Positions 11,248-22,299 are shown, counted from the first letter of the stretch. The stretch: DNA of 64,000 nt from Peribacillus simplex (GCF_001578185.1 NZ_CP011008.1:5174001-5238000); one strand, 5' to 3'. Made by a program: numbers and translations. Notes: generated by a model from the sequence alone, not told the origin.

Positions 11248-11348
11248 TTTCTCAACTCCAATAGGGCTGATTCTTCATTTATGCCCCTTTTCCAAATAAT
11301 TATAAGGTAAAATCTTCATTTTGTTAAAAAAGACGGAAATTATTTAAA

Positions 11349-11378
11349 AAAGGGGCCCCAAAAAATCGGTGCCCCCCC
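11349..11378 (-). terminator. icmF terminator
   Basis: Minus-strand GGGGCACC / GGGGCCCC (one mismatch) with a T-rich loop, then six Ts, directly after the icmF stop. It ends the acyl-CoA degradation operon. Confidence 0.75.
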
Positions 11379-11387
11379 CTTCTTGCT

Positions 11388-14300
11388 CTACATATTTCTT
11401 CGATACTGACCGCCTACATCATATAGCGCCCTGGTTATCTGGCCAAGACTGGCCACTCTCACACAGTTCATCAGTTCAGCAAAGATATTTTCCCCATTCA
11501 TGGCTGCCAATTTCAGTTTAGTTAGCGCCTCATCCGTGAACTCCTTATTTCTTTCCTGGAATGCCCGGAGATTTATGATTTGCCCTTCCTTTTCTTCCTT
11601 TGTTGCACGGGCAATTTCCATGCTGTTCACAGCTTCCTCGGAAGGAGGATTGGGGTTCAAATACGTATTGACCCCAACGATCGGCAATTCACCCGTATGC
11701 TTTTTCATTTCGTAATGCATGGATTCATCCTGGATTTTCCCGCGCTGATACTGTGTCTCCATAGCACCCAATACCCCGCCTCGATCATTGATCCGATCGA
11801 ACTCTTGCAGTACAGCTTCTTCAACCAGATCCGTCAATTCCTCTACGATAAAGGCACCTTGCATCGGGTTTTCATTTTTTGAGAGCCCATGCTCCTTTGT
11901 AATGATCATTTGTATGGCCATTGCCCGGCGTACGGATTCTTCAGTAGGCGTCGTAATGGCTTCATCGTACGCATTAGTATGCAGCGAGTTACAGTTGTCC
12001 TGTAGTGCCATTAAAGCCTGTAGTGTCGTTCTAATATCATTAAAATCAATTTCTTGCGCATGAAGGGAGCGCCCTGAAGTCTGTATGTGGTATTTCAGCT
12101 TCTGGCTACGGTCATTCGCACCATATTTATCCCGCATGACTGTCGCCCAAATCCTTCTTGCCACCCTCCCGATAACCGTATATTCCGGGTCGAGCCCATT
12201 TGAGAAGAAGAATGACAAATTCGGGGCAAAGTCATCAATATTCATTCCGCGACTTAAATAATATTCGATGTAAGTAAAGCCATTCGCTAATGTAAAAGCC
12301 AGCTGTGAAATGGGATTGGCACCCGCTTCAGCAATGTGATAGCCAGAAATGGATACAGAGTAGTAGTTCCTGACTTTCCGATCAATGAAATATGCTTGGA
12401 TATCTCCCATTAACCTTAAGGCAAATTCCGTAGAGAAGATGCAAGTATTCTGGCCTTGGTCCTCCTTCAGAATATCCGCTTGAACGGTTCCGCGTACCGT
12501 TTGAAGAGTATAAGCCTGCACTTCTTCTGCTTCGGCATCCGTAAGGGGGCGGCCTAGCTCTTCTTCTTTCCGTTGAATCTGCTGATCGACTGCCGTATTC
12601 ATATACATGGCCAAAATGATCGGTGCCGGTCCATTGATGGTCATGGATACAGAGGTTGAGGGGTGGCAAAGGTCAAAGCCTGCATAAAGCTTTTTCATGT
12701 CATCCAACGTACAGATACTGACTCCGCTTTCCCCTACCTTTCCATAGATATCAGGCCGATGATCAGGATCCTCGCCATATAAAGTTACAGAATCGAAAGC
12801 CGTACTTAGCCGTTTAGCATTATCATCCTTTGACAAATAATGAAAACGCCTGTTGGTCCGGTCGGGCGATCCTTCACCGGCAAACTGCCGCTTCGGGTCT
12901 TCCCCTTCACGCTTGAATGGAAAGACTCCCGCTGTGTAAGGAAAGAAGCCGGGAACGTTCTCACGGAATACCCATCCTAAGATTTCTCCATAATCAACAT
13001 ATTTAGGCAATGATACTCTCGGAATCATTAAACCTGATAAACTTTTAGTTTTCAGCTTTGTGACGATTTCCTTATCCCTGACTCTCGTTATAAACTGCTC
13101 CCCTGCATACTTTTCTTTTAAATCCATCCATCCAGAAAGGATTTTTTTAGATTCAGGTGATAAATTTGAAGCGGTTTCCTTTTTCAAATTCTCTAAAGAA
13201 GCCACAATGCCTTCGTTACTATCATTTTCCTTAACTGCTTCAATAGCTCCTTCAAGCTGGAAAAGCCTGCGGGCAATACGTACTTGTTCAGCCGCGCGTT
13301 TATGATACGATCTGACCGTATCACTGATTTCACGTAAATAATAACGGCGATCGGTTGGAATGATGACATTTTGCTTATAGACATCCGCTTCTTTCGAAAA
13401 GGCAGTAATCCAACCCGTCCCTGATTTTTCATTAAGCTTTTCAATCAGTGCTGCGAATAATGCATTTGTTCCTGGGTCATTGAATTGGGAAGCTATTGTA
13501 CCGTATACCGGCATTTCCGATGGATCTTGATCAAAAAGCGTACGACTTCTTTGATATTGTTTTTGAACTTGGTTTTTTGCATCCTCGGAGCCTTTACGCT
13601 CATATTTGTTAATGACTATCAAGTCTGCGTAATCAATCATATCGATTTTTTCGAGTTGTGAAGGCGCACCGAATTCACTCGTCATTACATACATGGATAC
13701 ATCGCATATTTCGGCAATTTCTGCATCTCCCTGACCAATTCCGCTCGTTTCAACGATGATCAGATCGAATCCAGCTGCCTTCACGACTGAAATGGCATCT
13801 TTTATCGCCAAAGACAACTCACTTTTTGAATGACGCGTGGCTAGGCTCCTCATATAAACTCGCTCTGAAAAAATCGCATTCATTCTAATCCTGTCACCTA
13901 ACAGGGCACCGCCTGTTTTTTGTTTGGTCGGGTCGACAGATAGAATGGCGACTTTCTCGTCTGGAATTTCATTAATGAACCTCCGTATCAATTCATCAGT
14001 CAACGAACTTTTTCCAGCGCCGCCCGTCCCTGTAATCCCAAGAACAGGAACCTTCTTTTCGGAAGTCTTGATCTGCTCAAAAAGACTCTCCACCGCTGCC
14101 GCAGATTCCTTTGAAGCGTCGAGTCTATTTTCAGCAAAGGTAATAAATTGGGCAATGGCATTTGTTCCCCCTGCAATCAATTCATCAAAGCGTTCCTGTA
14201 AAGATGGTTTGACAGTCGAGAAATCACACTCCTCCATCAATACATTTATCATGCCTTGAAGCCCATATTCCCGCCCTTCATCAGGAGAAAAGATGCGGGC

Positions 14301-14654
14301 AATCCCATAATCATGGAGTTCTTTAATTTCCTTCGGGATGATGACACCGCCACCTCCGGCAAAAATCCGAATGTGCTCGGCTCCCTTTTCTTTCAGCAGG
14401 TCATACATATATTTAAAATATTCCACATGACCGCCTTGGTAAGATGACATGGCTATTCCCTGAACATCTTCCTGGATGGCAGCATTCACGATCTCCTCCA
14501 CCGAACGATTATGTCCTAAGTGAATTACTTCCGCCCCGCTGGACTGAAGGATTCTCCTCATTATATTGATAGATGCATCATGTCCATCAAATAGACTCGA
14601 TGCTGTAACGAATCTGATATGGTTCTTCGGTTTATACACCTCAACTGTACTCAT
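11388..14654 (-). CDS. icmF: fused isobutyryl-CoA mutase IcmF
   Basis: 1088 residues in the three-part IcmF layout. The N-terminal B12-binding domain has DGHDAS with ligand His25 and FAGGGGVI near 100. The central MeaB-like GTPase chaperone has the P-loop GTGGAGKS (about 209-216) and NKYERKG. The C-terminal half is the methylmalonyl-CoA mutase-type substrate barrel. It interconverts isobutyryl- and n-butyryl-CoA (some members act on isovaleryl/pivalyl-CoA) with adenosylcobalamin, and the G domain guards cofactor loading. It is last in an operon with acyl-CoA dehydrogenases, which fits branched-chain acyl-CoA catabolism. Its cofactor would come from the cobalamin operon at 57.7-64 kb. Confidence 0.95.
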   Translation of the reverse strand: MSTVEVYKPKNHIRFVTASSLFDGHDASINIMRRILQSSGAEVIHLGHNRSVEEIVNAAIQEDVQGIAMSSYQGGHVEYFKYMYDLLKEKGAEHIRIFAGGGGVIIPKEIKELHDYGIARIFSPDEGREYGLQGMINVLMEECDFSTVKPSLQERFDELIAGGTNAIAQFITFAENRLDASKESAAAVESLFEQIKTSEKKVPVLGITGTGGAGKSSLTDELIRRFINEIPDEKVAILSVDPTKQKTGGALLGDRIRMNAIFSERVYMRSLATRHSKSELSLAIKDAISVVKAAGFDLIIVETSGIGQGDAEIAEICDVSMYVMTSEFGAPSQLEKIDMIDYADLIVINKYERKGSEDAKNQVQKQYQRSRTLFDQDPSEMPVYGTIASQFNDPGTNALFAALIEKLNEKSGTGWITAFSKEADVYKQNVIIPTDRRYYLREISDTVRSYHKRAAEQVRIARRLFQLEGAIEAVKENDSNEGIVASLENLKKETASNLSPESKKILSGWMDLKEKYAGEQFITRVRDKEIVTKLKTKSLSGLMIPRVSLPKYVDYGEILGWVFRENVPGFFPYTAGVFPFKREGEDPKRQFAGEGSPDRTNRRFHYLSKDDNAKRLSTAFDSVTLYGEDPDHRPDIYGKVGESGVSICTLDDMKKLYAGFDLCHPSTSVSMTINGPAPIILAMYMNTAVDQQIQRKEEELGRPLTDAEAEEVQAYTLQTVRGTVQADILKEDQGQNTCIFSTEFALRLMGDIQAYFIDRKVRNYYSVSISGYHIAEAGANPISQLAFTLANGFTYIEYYLSRGMNIDDFAPNLSFFFSNGLDPEYTVIGRVARRIWATVMRDKYGANDRSQKLKYHIQTSGRSLHAQEIDFNDIRTTLQALMALQDNCNSLHTNAYDEAITTPTEESVRRAMAIQMIITKEHGLSKNENPMQGAFIVEELTDLVEEAVLQEFDRINDRGGVLGAMETQYQRGKIQDESMHYEMKKHTGELPIVGVNTYLNPNPPSEEAVNSMEIARATKEEKEGQIINLRAFQERNKEFTDEALTKLKLAAMNGENIFAELMNCVRVASLGQITRALYDVGGQYRRNM

Positions 14655-14684
14655 TTAGCTCCTCCTTATTGAAACGTTTTTATA

Positions 14685-15317
14685 TCAGAGACTTTTCTGA
14701 AGCGATACATTTTGAATCAATAATTGCGTCTGCAGTTCAACATACTCTTGAAGCGTGTAATTTTTATGCAAAGCCCATCTTCTGAAACTCCACATCTGTC
14801 CCTGAACAAAAATGTTATGTGAAACAAGGCTTATTTGTTTTTCCGTCAACAATAGCTCCCCATTCTCAACACACTTCGTTATGACCTTTTCGAACATGCC
14901 CACCATCCGAATTTCTTTGTTCAGAACATAAGGTAAAGCATCTTTCGTCAGAGCTTTCACTTCCTGATACATGACCAGCACTTCGTCCTGCATTTCATCC
15001 ATCACTTTATAAAAGTAAGCGATCGTCAGCTTCAAACTTTCAAGTGTCCCATCACTCTGTTCTATTTCTTTTTGAAGCTTTTCCTGGACTTCATCGTAGA
15101 TAAAGTCACAGACGAGATATAATATATCTTCCTTGGTCCGGATATACTCGTATAACGTGCCAATACTGAAGCCAGCGGCTTTGGCAATTTCCCTGGTAGT
15201 CGTTCGATGAAATCCCTTTTCCTTAAAAAGGGTGACCGCCCCTTTAATCATTTGTGTACGCCTTTTTTCAACCAGCCGCTCATCCTTTACCGATGCAAGA
15301 ACTTCTCTTTTTTCCAT
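14685..15317 (-). CDS. TetR-family regulator, FadR-like
   Basis: 210 residues. A TetR N-terminal helix-turn-helix (about 18-62: GAVTLFKEKGFHRTTTREIAK) is followed by GTLYEYIRTKEDIL, then an all-helical ligand domain. Its place inside a beta-oxidation operon and its resemblance to B. subtilis FadR suggest repression relieved by acyl-CoA. Two candidate operators lie at 19873-19890 and 22281-22294. An upstream TTG at 15323 is also in frame, but the AAAGGGG site is 7 bases from the ATG at 15317 and too close to the TTG. Confidence 0.85.
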   Translation of the reverse strand: MEKREVLASVKDERLVEKRRTQMIKGAVTLFKEKGFHRTTTREIAKAAGFSIGTLYEYIRTKEDILYLVCDFIYDEVQEKLQKEIEQSDGTLESLKLTIAYFYKVMDEMQDEVLVMYQEVKALTKDALPYVLNKEIRMVGMFEKVITKCVENGELLLTEKQISLVSHNIFVQGQMWSFRRWALHKNYTLQEYVELQTQLLIQNVSLQKSL

Positions 15318-15432
15318 TTTCAAACCCCTTTTTTGAATCCCTTCAATTAATTACCAAAGACATACTTCCGAAGAAATTGAAAAGGGTATTCCGGTAAGGA
15401 CGATGCCTCATCGGAAAACCTCGATTTCAATA

Positions 15433-16572
15433 CTATTTAGTAATCATCCTTGAGATGACCAGCTTTTGAATTTCCTGTGTGCCTTCGTAGATCTGGGTTA
15501 TTTTCGCATCACGCATATACCGCTCCACTGGGTAATCTTTTGTATAACCATAACCACCGAAAACCTGCACGGCTTCCGTCGTCACTTTCATTGCTGTATC
15601 TCCAGCAAAGAGTTTGGACATGGCCGACTCTTTTCCATAAGGAAGGCCCACTGATTCCAACCAGGCAGCCTGATAGGTTAATAGCCTTGAAGCTTCAACA
15701 CCTGTTGCCATATCCGCCAATTTAAAACCGATTCCTTGCTGTGCAGAAATTGGCTTGCCGAATTGTACGCGCTCTTTTGCATAGTCAACTGCGGCATCCA
15801 GTGCACCTTGGGCTATGCCTACAGCTTGTGCTGCAATTCCATTACGGCCCCCATCAAGCGTCATCATCGCAATTTTAAAGCCTTCTCCTTCTTTTCCAAG
15901 AAGGTTTTCTTTAGGAACTCTGCACTCATCAAAGATGATTTCCGTGGTCGGTGATGAACGGATTCCCAGCTTCTTCTCTTTTTTACCAACACTAAAACCC
16001 GGGAAGTCCTTTTCAATGATAAAGGCACTCGTTCCTTTTTGTTTCGATTCAGGATTTGTCAATGCAAAGACGACATATGTATCAGCAATCCCGCCGTTCG
16101 TAATGAAGATTTTCGAACCGCTGATAATATATTCATCACCTACAAGCTTTGCAGACGTTCTCATACCGCCTGCATCTGAGCCTGAGCTAGGTTCAGTAAG
16201 GCCGTATGCACCGATTTTTTCCCCCAGTGCCATCGGGCGAAGGTATTTTTGTTTTTGCTCTTCAGAACCAAATTTATATATTGGCCACCCTGCAAGCGAA
16301 GTATGGGCTGATAGAGTCACTCCAGTAGAAGCGCAAACGCGGGAAAGTTCCTCAATCGCTATGCAATACGCTAAGTAATCGCTTCCAATTCCGCCGTATT
16401 CCTCTGGCCACGGAATCCCTGTCAGTCCAAGTTCAGCCATTTTATCGAAAATCTCTCGGTCAAATCGTTCTTCTTCATCCCTCTCGGCAGCTGTCGGAGC
16501 CACTTCATTCTGGGCAAAGTTGCGTACCATCTTCCTAATCATTTCATGTTCTTCCGTTAGTTTAAATTGCAT
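15433..16572 (-). CDS. acyl-CoA dehydrogenase (AcdA-like)
   Basis: 379 residues, closely matching B. subtilis AcdA. FAD/substrate signature [18 protein letters not shown] flavin loop, [20 protein letters not shown] and catalytic Glu at about 363 in IYEGTQEIQ. It introduces the alpha-beta double bond in short- or branched-chain acyl-CoA and passes electrons to ETF. It forms a tandem with the next acyl-CoA dehydrogenase (26-base gap). Start 16572 is chosen because the GGGGGAC site is 8 bases away; the ATG at 16578 is too near. Confidence 0.93.
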   Translation of the reverse strand: MQFKLTEEHEMIRKMVRNFAQNEVAPTAAERDEEERFDREIFDKMAELGLTGIPWPEEYGGIGSDYLAYCIAIEELSRVCASTGVTLSAHTSLAGWPIYKFGSEEQKQKYLRPMALGEKIGAYGLTEPSSGSDAGGMRTSAKLVGDEYIISGSKIFITNGGIADTYVVFALTNPESKQKGTSAFIIEKDFPGFSVGKKEKKLGIRSSPTTEIIFDECRVPKENLLGKEGEGFKIAMMTLDGGRNGIAAQAVGIAQGALDAAVDYAKERVQFGKPISAQQGIGFKLADMATGVEASRLLTYQAAWLESVGLPYGKESAMSKLFAGDTAMKVTTEAVQVFGGYGYTKDYPVERYMRDAKITQIYEGTQEIQKLVISRMITK

Positions 16573-16598
16573 GACCATGTCCCCCGTCTTTTTCGTAT

Positions 16599-17735
16599 TT
16601 ATAGACTCTTACTGATGACCATTCTCTGTATTTCACTCGTTCCCTCATAAATTTCGGTTACCTTTGCATCCCTGAAATAGCGCTCGACCGGATATTCTGT
16701 TGAATACCCGTAGCCTCCGAACACTTGGACTGCTTCTATCGTCACATCGACAGCCGTCCTCGAAGCAAATAGCTTAGCCATGGCCGCTTCTTTACCGCAC
16801 TTCAATCCACTTGAGCGTAAATACGCCGCCCGATAGACCAGTAGCCTTGAAGCTTCTATGCCTGTTGCCATTTCGGACAGTTTGAAACCGATCCCCTGTT
16901 GTGCTGCAATGGGTTTGCCAAATTGAACCCTGTCTTTTGCATATTGGACAGCATGTTCCATGGCGCCTTCTGCAATTCCCAAAGCTTGAGAAGCAATGCC
17001 AATCCTTCCAGCATCCAAGTTGGCCATTGCAATTTTAAAGCCTTCACCTTCTTTGCCTAAGAGATTGGCAGCAGGCACTTTCATATCCTCGAACGTCACC
17101 TGTACGGTGCTCGAACCATGAAGGCCCATTTTACGTTCATCTTTACCGATGATTAAGCCTGGCGTCCCTTTTTCTACGATAAAAGCAGAGATTCCCTTGC
17201 TTCCCTTCTGAGGGTCGGTTGAAGCAAAAACAATAAACACATCCGCTTCCCCGCCGTTGGTGATAAAAACCTTGGACCCATTTATTCGATATTTTCCGTC
17301 TTCCTTTACTGCTACTGCCTTGGATTTCAAGCTCGCGGCATCTGAACCCGAACTTTGCTCAGTTAAGCAAAAGGCGCCCAGATATTCACCAGCGGCTAAC
17401 TTAGGCACATATTTTTGCTTCTGCTCTTCCGTTCCAAAATAAACGATTGGGTTTGTGCCAACAGAAGTATGAACGGACAGTATGACACCAAGAGTTGGAC
17501 TTACTTTGGAAATCTCATTGATGGCGATGATATACGACATGAAATCCATACCTGCGCCACCGTATTTTTCTGGAATGGGGATTCCCATCAAACCAAGCCC
17601 ACCCATTTTTTGCAGGATCGTTTTTGGAAACACTCCCCTTTCCATTGTCTCGATATGAGGTGTAATCTCATTTTCTGCAAAATTGCTTACCATCTTCCGC
17701 ATCATTTCCTGTTCTTCGGTAAACTTGAAATCCAT
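16599..17735 (-). CDS. acyl-CoA dehydrogenase (MmgC-like)
   Basis: 378 residues, a paralogue of the downstream dehydrogenase. It has [41 protein letters not shown] and catalytic Glu at about 364 in IYEGTSEIQ. Having two dehydrogenases suggests different chain length or branching preference; which is which cannot be read from the sequence. A GGGAGGAG site lies about 9 bases before the ATG at 17735. The frame is open for 20 more codons upstream, where it has no family similarity. Confidence 0.92.
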   Translation of the reverse strand: MDFKFTEEQEMMRKMVSNFAENEITPHIETMERGVFPKTILQKMGGLGLMGIPIPEKYGGAGMDFMSYIIAINEISKVSPTLGVILSVHTSVGTNPIVYFGTEEQKQKYVPKLAAGEYLGAFCLTEQSSGSDAASLKSKAVAVKEDGKYRINGSKVFITNGGEADVFIVFASTDPQKGSKGISAFIVEKGTPGLIIGKDERKMGLHGSSTVQVTFEDMKVPAANLLGKEGEGFKIAMANLDAGRIGIASQALGIAEGAMEHAVQYAKDRVQFGKPIAAQQGIGFKLSEMATGIEASRLLVYRAAYLRSSGLKCGKEAAMAKLFASRTAVDVTIEAVQVFGGYGYSTEYPVERYFRDAKVTEIYEGTSEIQRMVISKSL

Positions 17736-17766
17736 TCCTTCACTCCTCCCTAGCTGCAAATGCTTT

Positions 17767-18624
17767 CTATGATTGGTTATATTCATAAAATCCACGTCCT
17801 GCTTTCTTGCCTAGCCACCCTGCTTTCACATATTTCCTTAACAGCGGACACGGTCGGTATTTATCGTCTCCCAGTCCTTGGTGAAGGGTTTCCATTATGT
17901 ATAAGCATGTATCGAGCCCAATGAAGTCAGCTAGCGTAAGCGGGCCCATGGGATGGTTCATTCCCAACTTCATTACATCGTCAATCGCCTCTTTAGTAGC
18001 GACGCCCTCATAAAGTGTATAGATGGCCTCATTGATCATCGGCATCAAAATCCGATTCGCTACAAAACCTGGAAAATCATTGACTTCCACCGGTACCTTG
18101 TTCAAGGTTTCAGCCATCTTTTCTACCTCTTTATAAACTTCATCCGATGTAGCAAGGCCACGGATGATCTCAACCAGCTTCATGACTGGAACGGGGTTCA
18201 TAAAATGCATGCCAATTACCTTTTCCGGCCTATTCGTGGCAGCGGCTATCTCAGTAATCGGAAGCGAAGAAGTATTGGATGCAAGAATGACCTGCTGCGG
18301 CGTGATTTCATCCAGCTCGGCGAATATTTTTGTTTTTATTTCCATATTTTCCACTGCCGCTTCAATCACTAAATCAACGGCAGCTGCATTTTTTAAATCC
18401 GTCGATGATGTCAAACGGGAAAGGATCGCATCTTTTTCCCCGGGCCCCATTTTCCCTTTTTCTACTTGACGGGAAAGATTCTTGGTAATTGTCCCTAGTC
18501 CCTTTTCTACATATTCTTCTTTTAAATCGTGTAAAAGTACTTCATAACCGCTCATTGCACAAACCTGGGCAATGCCAGATCCCATCTGTCCCGCACCAAT
18601 GACCATCACTTTTTGAATGCTCAT
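17767..18624 (-). CDS. 3-hydroxybutyryl-CoA dehydrogenase
   Basis: 285 residues of the HBD/MmgB family. The NAD-binding [11 protein letters not shown] (about 10-20) is followed by [25 protein letters not shown] and [10 protein letters not shown] with the catalytic histidine in HFMNPV. It oxidises (S)-3-hydroxyacyl-CoA to 3-oxoacyl-CoA with NAD(P). It lies between the thiolase and the dehydrogenases in one transcript. No enoyl-CoA hydratase is seen in this cluster, so that step must be supplied elsewhere. Confidence 0.94.
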   Translation of the reverse strand: MSIQKVMVIGAGQMGSGIAQVCAMSGYEVLLHDLKEEYVEKGLGTITKNLSRQVEKGKMGPGEKDAILSRLTSSTDLKNAAAVDLVIEAAVENMEIKTKIFAELDEITPQQVILASNTSSLPITEIAAATNRPEKVIGMHFMNPVPVMKLVEIIRGLATSDEVYKEVEKMAETLNKVPVEVNDFPGFVANRILMPMINEAIYTLYEGVATKEAIDDVMKLGMNHPMGPLTLADFIGLDTCLYIMETLHQGLGDDKYRPCPLLRKYVKAGWLGKKAGRGFYEYNQS

Positions 18625-18655
18625 GAAAACCCCTCCTCATTTATCTATGAAACTA

Positions 18656-19846
18656 TCATCCTTGTTTTGGCACTTCGATTAAAATGGCATCTCCCTGCCC
18701 GCCTCCACTACAGATCGCTGCGATGCCCAATCCTCCTCCTCGGCGTTTCAATTCATGCATCAGCGTAATGATGATGCGAGCACCACTTGCCCCGATTGGG
18801 TGACCTAATGCTACAGCACCGCCGTTAACATTCACTTTTCCAGGCTCGATGTTGGCAATTTTTCCACTGGCGAGTGCAACCGCTGCAAATGCTTCGTTCA
18901 CTTCAAATAAATCAATATCCTCTATCGATTTACCTGTCTTCTTCAGGATTTCATTTATGACCAAACCTGGCGTTTTAGGGAAGTCCTTTGCTTCCACTGC
19001 CACTTCTGCATGAGCCACAATATAGGCAAAAGGCGTTTTCCCTTCTTTTTCCGCACGTTCCTCACTCATCAATACGAGTGCTCCTGCCCCATCATTGACG
19101 CCAGGTGCATTACCTGCCGTAATGGTACCCTCATTATTAAAAGCCGGACCTAATTTTGCTAACTTCCCGGCAGATGTATCTTTTCTTGGGCCTTCATCAT
19201 GTTCGATGGTAATTGGTTCGCCTTTTCGCACCGGCACCTGTACGGCAATGATTTCTTCTGCAAGAATACCGCCATCGATTGCTTTTATCGCTTTTTGATG
19301 ACTCTCGTAAGCCCAGCTATCCTGTTCCTCACGGGTGATTTCAAGATCTTCGGCAGTACTGTTTCCGTAAGTGCCCATATGAACGCCTGTAAAGCTGCAA
19401 CTAAGTCCATCCGAAATCATGGTATCCTTAAGTTGGGCATCTCCCATCCTTAGGCCCCACCTTGCTTTCGGAAGAATATAAGGCGCATTGCTCATCGATT
19501 CCATTCCTCCGGCAACAATGATTTCTTCTTCACCTAAGCGAATGATCTGATCAGCCAATGTAACACTGCGAAGTCCTGATGCGCATACTTTATTAATGGT
19601 TTCCGTTTTCACTTCCCAAGGCATTCCAGCATGACGTGCTGCCTGTCGTGACGGTATTTGACCTTGGCCCGCTTGAAGTACATTCCCCATGATAACCTCG
19701 CCTACTTGCCCGCCTTCAACCCCTGCCCGATCAAGTGCCTCTTTGATTGCTATTCCACCAAGCTGAGATGCTGTCAAACCGCTAAGGCCGCCGCCAAATT
19801 TACCAAAAGGTGTTCTCACACCACTAATAATCACTGTTTTTGCCAT
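18656..19846 (-). CDS. acetyl-CoA acetyltransferase (thiolase, MmgA-like)
   Basis: About 396 residues. Nucleophile Cys88 in NKVCASGLRS, NEAFAAV, GGAVALGHPIGASGAR (catalytic His) and the C-terminal CSGGGQGDA (second catalytic Cys) are all present. It cleaves acetoacetyl-CoA/3-ketoacyl-CoA or runs the reverse condensation. First gene of the operon. Two consecutive ATGs occur at 19849 and 19846; the AAGGGGG site is spaced better for 19846. Upstream are a TetR-type palindrome and a cre-like site. Confidence 0.94.
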   Translation of the reverse strand: MAKTVIISGVRTPFGKFGGGLSGLTASQLGGIAIKEALDRAGVEGGQVGEVIMGNVLQAGQGQIPSRQAARHAGMPWEVKTETINKVCASGLRSVTLADQIIRLGEEEIIVAGGMESMSNAPYILPKARWGLRMGDAQLKDTMISDGLSCSFTGVHMGTYGNSTAEDLEITREEQDSWAYESHQKAIKAIDGGILAEEIIAVQVPVRKGEPITIEHDEGPRKDTSAGKLAKLGPAFNNEGTITAGNAPGVNDGAGALVLMSEERAEKEGKTPFAYIVAHAEVAVEAKDFPKTPGLVINEILKKTGKSIEDIDLFEVNEAFAAVALASGKIANIEPGKVNVNGGAVALGHPIGASGARIIITLMHELKRRGGGLGIAAICSGGGQGDAILIEVPKQG

Positions 19847-19872
19847 CATTATTTCCCCCTTCAATAACATTG

Positions 19873-19890
19873 ATTGAACGCTCGCTCAAT
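19873..19890. promoter_or_regulatory. TetR/FadR-type operator upstream of the thiolase
   Basis: ATTGAACGC-TCGCTCAAT is an inverted repeat matching at 7 of 9 positions. It lies about 25 bases upstream of the thiolase start, where a repressor would block initiation. It resembles FadR-family boxes with TGA...TCA ends. The likely binder is the TetR protein encoded in the same operon. Confidence 0.5.
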
Positions 19891-19912
19891 ATGAAGTTAA
19901 AAAAAATCGTTT

Positions 19913-19926
19913 TGTAAGCGCTTAAT
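19913..19926 (+). promoter_or_regulatory. cre-like CcpA site
   Basis: TGTAAGCGCTTAAT fits the catabolite-responsive element with one mismatch and has the near-palindromic AAGCGCTT core. It lies about 65 bases upstream of the thiolase start, so glucose repression of the operon is likely. The B. subtilis mmg operon is CcpA-controlled in a comparable way. Confidence 0.5.
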
Positions 19927-19984
19927 ATCATCTTACATAATTTTTACAAAAATTAAAATATTTAGTTTGTAAATATTTAAAAAT

Positions 19985-20026
19985 TGCCTGCTTCCATTTG
20001 GCTCATTCCATATAGAAGAAGCAGGC
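19985..20026 (-). terminator. terminator of the Fe-S oxidoreductase gene
   Basis: Minus-strand stem GCCTGCTTC / GAAGCAGGC with a 24-base loop, followed by AATTTTT, just after the stop of the oxidoreductase. Confidence 0.75.
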
Positions 20027-20039
20027 ATTCCATTTTAAA

Positions 20040-22175
20040 TTAAGATGCAATCGATTTATTTTCACCAATGACCGCTTTTTCGAGCAGTTCAGCTACATCA
20101 TACGTTTTAACATTTTCCTCAACTTCTTTTGCTTTCGTCCCATCAGATAGCATGGTCAGGCAATAAGGACATCCGGAACTGATCACTGTTGGACTGACGG
20201 CGAGTGCTTGTTCAGTACGTGCCACATTGATGCGGTTTCCTGTTTCCTCTTCCATCCACATCAAACCGCCTCCAGCTCCACAGCACATCCCTTTTTCACG
20301 GTTGCGCTCCATCTCAATAAGTTTCACACCTTCAATGGATTGTAAAATTTCACGCGGCGGGCTATATACTTCATTGTACCTTCCCAAATAACAGGAATCG
20401 TGGAATGTAATCGTTTCATTCACTGGATACTGAGGCACCAATCTGCCTTCACTTACAAGTTTGGCTAACAATTCAGTATGGTGATACACTTCAGCTTTCA
20501 AGCCAAAATCCGGATACTCATTCTTAAAAATATTGTATGCATGCGGATCGATCGTTACGATTTTCTTGATTTCATTCTTCTGGAATTCTTCTATATTCTT
20601 CATGGCAAGCTCTTGAAAAACAAACTCATTTCCCAATCGACGAGGAGTATCCCCTGAGTTTTTCTCCTTATTTCCGAGGATTGCAAATTTGACGCCCGCC
20701 TCATTCAATAATTTTGCAAAGGAAAGGGCAATCTTCTGGCTTCGGTTATCGTATGATCCCATTGAACCTACCCAGAATAAATATTCGAATTCCTCGTCTG
20801 CCTTTTGTAATTCCTTCACGGTAGGAACGCTGACATCTTCCCGAAGGCTTCTCCAATCTTCTCTCTCTTTACGGTTAAGCCCCCACGGGTTTCCTTGACG
20901 TTCGATATTTGTCATGGCACGTTGTGCATCAGGATCCAGCCTGCCCTCTGTCAATACCAGATAACGGCGCATATCGATGATTTTGTCGACATGTTCATTC
21001 ATTACCGGGCATTGATCTTCACAGTTCCGGCAAGTCGTACATGCCCAAAGTTCTTCTTCCGTAATGACTTCGCCAATCAGGCTCGGACTGTATGCTTCGG
21101 TCGCTGCAGCTGATTCCTGCGCCCCCTTGGCGGCACTCGCTAGAGCTATCTTATTTCCCTCCGTATTCCCAAAAACAAAAGATGGCACCCATGGCTGCTT
21201 CGTTGTAACAGCAGCGCCTGTATTTGTTAAATGGTCACGCATCTTGATGATGATATCCATCGGTGACAGCATTTTACCGGTACCAGTAGCAGGGCACATA
21301 TTCGTACAACGCCCGCACTCCACACAGGCATAGAGGTCCACCATTTGATATTGCGTCAAGTCTTCGATATATTTGGCGCCGTAATATTGATTGCCTTCTT
21401 TGTCGAAAACTTCTTCTTCCAAATCAACCGGCTTCAATTTCCCTGGATTGTCCAGGCGATTGAGGAATACATTTATCGGACCGGCAATCAAGTGGGCATG
21501 CTTAGATTGCGGGATATAAACAAGGAACGATAATATGATCAGTAAATGCAGCCACCAAGCTACATAAAAAACAACTGTTGCCGCTGTTGTTCCCATCCAG
21601 CCAAAAAGGAAAGCAATGCTTGAAGCGATTGGCTCTGACCAAGTTGCATCGTGTTCATGCCAGATCATTCCCATTCCATTCCCCAGTAACACGGTAATCA
21701 TGATTCCAGTAATGAAGATGACAACCAATCCTGCTTTGAAATCCCTTTTCAAGCGAACGAGCTTCTCGACATAACGACGGTAAGCCGCCCATAGGATTGC
21801 GACAAGAACGGTAAGCGTCACAATTTCCTGGAAGAAAGTAAAGGCCGGATAAACAGGGCCAAACGGTAAATGCCATCCCGGTCTTAAGCCTTTAATGAAG
21901 AAGTCCAGTGCCCCAAATTGCACTAAGATGAAACCATAAAATAACATGGCATGTATGATTCCGCTTTTCTTATCTTTAAAGAGCTTCTTCTGTCCAAATA
22001 CATAAACCCCTATTTTCACAAGACGATCTTTCACACGGTTATCGAATTCCACTTTTTTGCCAAGTTTTATATAAGCTATACGAGTCCTTACCAAATAGAT
22101 AAACAAACCCGCGGCGTAAGCGGTTACAATCAGGAATGCAGTTAAGTTGATCCACAGCAAGCCATTCATTTCCAT
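20040..22175 (-). CDS. membrane Fe-S oxidoreductase, FadF/YwjF type
   Basis: 711 residues. The N-terminal membrane domain (about 1-250) has several helices like the gamma subunit of nitrate reductase/HdrE. Two cysteine clusters follow, CVECGRCTNMCP and CTTCRNCEDQCP, which bind 4Fe-4S centres. The C-terminus has two CCG-type domains (DSCYLGRYNEVY with MCCGAGGG, and SSGCPYC). It is thought to carry electrons from ETF to the quinone pool during fatty-acid oxidation, replacing ETF-QO. It lies next to the acyl-CoA dehydrogenases and shares a TetR-type operator. A GGGGG site favours the ATG at 22175. Confidence 0.92.
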   Translation of the reverse strand: MEMNGLLWINLTAFLIVTAYAAGLFIYLVRTRIAYIKLGKKVEFDNRVKDRLVKIGVYVFGQKKLFKDKKSGIIHAMLFYGFILVQFGALDFFIKGLRPGWHLPFGPVYPAFTFFQEIVTLTVLVAILWAAYRRYVEKLVRLKRDFKAGLVVIFITGIMITVLLGNGMGMIWHEHDATWSEPIASSIAFLFGWMGTTAATVVFYVAWWLHLLIILSFLVYIPQSKHAHLIAGPINVFLNRLDNPGKLKPVDLEEEVFDKEGNQYYGAKYIEDLTQYQMVDLYACVECGRCTNMCPATGTGKMLSPMDIIIKMRDHLTNTGAAVTTKQPWVPSFVFGNTEGNKIALASAAKGAQESAAATEAYSPSLIGEVITEEELWACTTCRNCEDQCPVMNEHVDKIIDMRRYLVLTEGRLDPDAQRAMTNIERQGNPWGLNRKEREDWRSLREDVSVPTVKELQKADEEFEYLFWVGSMGSYDNRSQKIALSFAKLLNEAGVKFAILGNKEKNSGDTPRRLGNEFVFQELAMKNIEEFQKNEIKKIVTIDPHAYNIFKNEYPDFGLKAEVYHHTELLAKLVSEGRLVPQYPVNETITFHDSCYLGRYNEVYSPPREILQSIEGVKLIEMERNREKGMCCGAGGGLMWMEEETGNRINVARTEQALAVSPTVISSGCPYCLTMLSDGTKAKEVEENVKTYDVAELLEKAVIGENKSIAS

Positions 22176-22271
22176 GCAGTCTTTCCCCCTTTTTGTAAAT
22201 TGTAAATGCCAAAAGGTAGCCATTTAAATAAAATAGAAAATTTGGCATTTTTCTGAAATTTAATTAACTCC

Positions 22272-22299
22272 ATTATATAATGAATGAGCATTCAGTCAA
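22272..22299 (-). promoter_or_regulatory. sigma-A promoter with TetR/FadR operator in its spacer
   Basis: Minus-strand TTGACT (22294-22299), a 16-base spacer, TATAAT (22272-22277). The spacer holds TGAATG-AG-CATTCA (22281-22294), whose two 6-base arms are perfectly inverted. This is the layout for direct repression by a TetR-family protein and matches the TGAATGA...TCATTCA style of FadR boxes. The start codon lies about 95 bases downstream. Confidence 0.7.

Noticed and set aside
12382-12669. Minus-strand 95-codon ORF inside icmF
   Set aside because: Out-of-frame shadow of a clearly coding gene.
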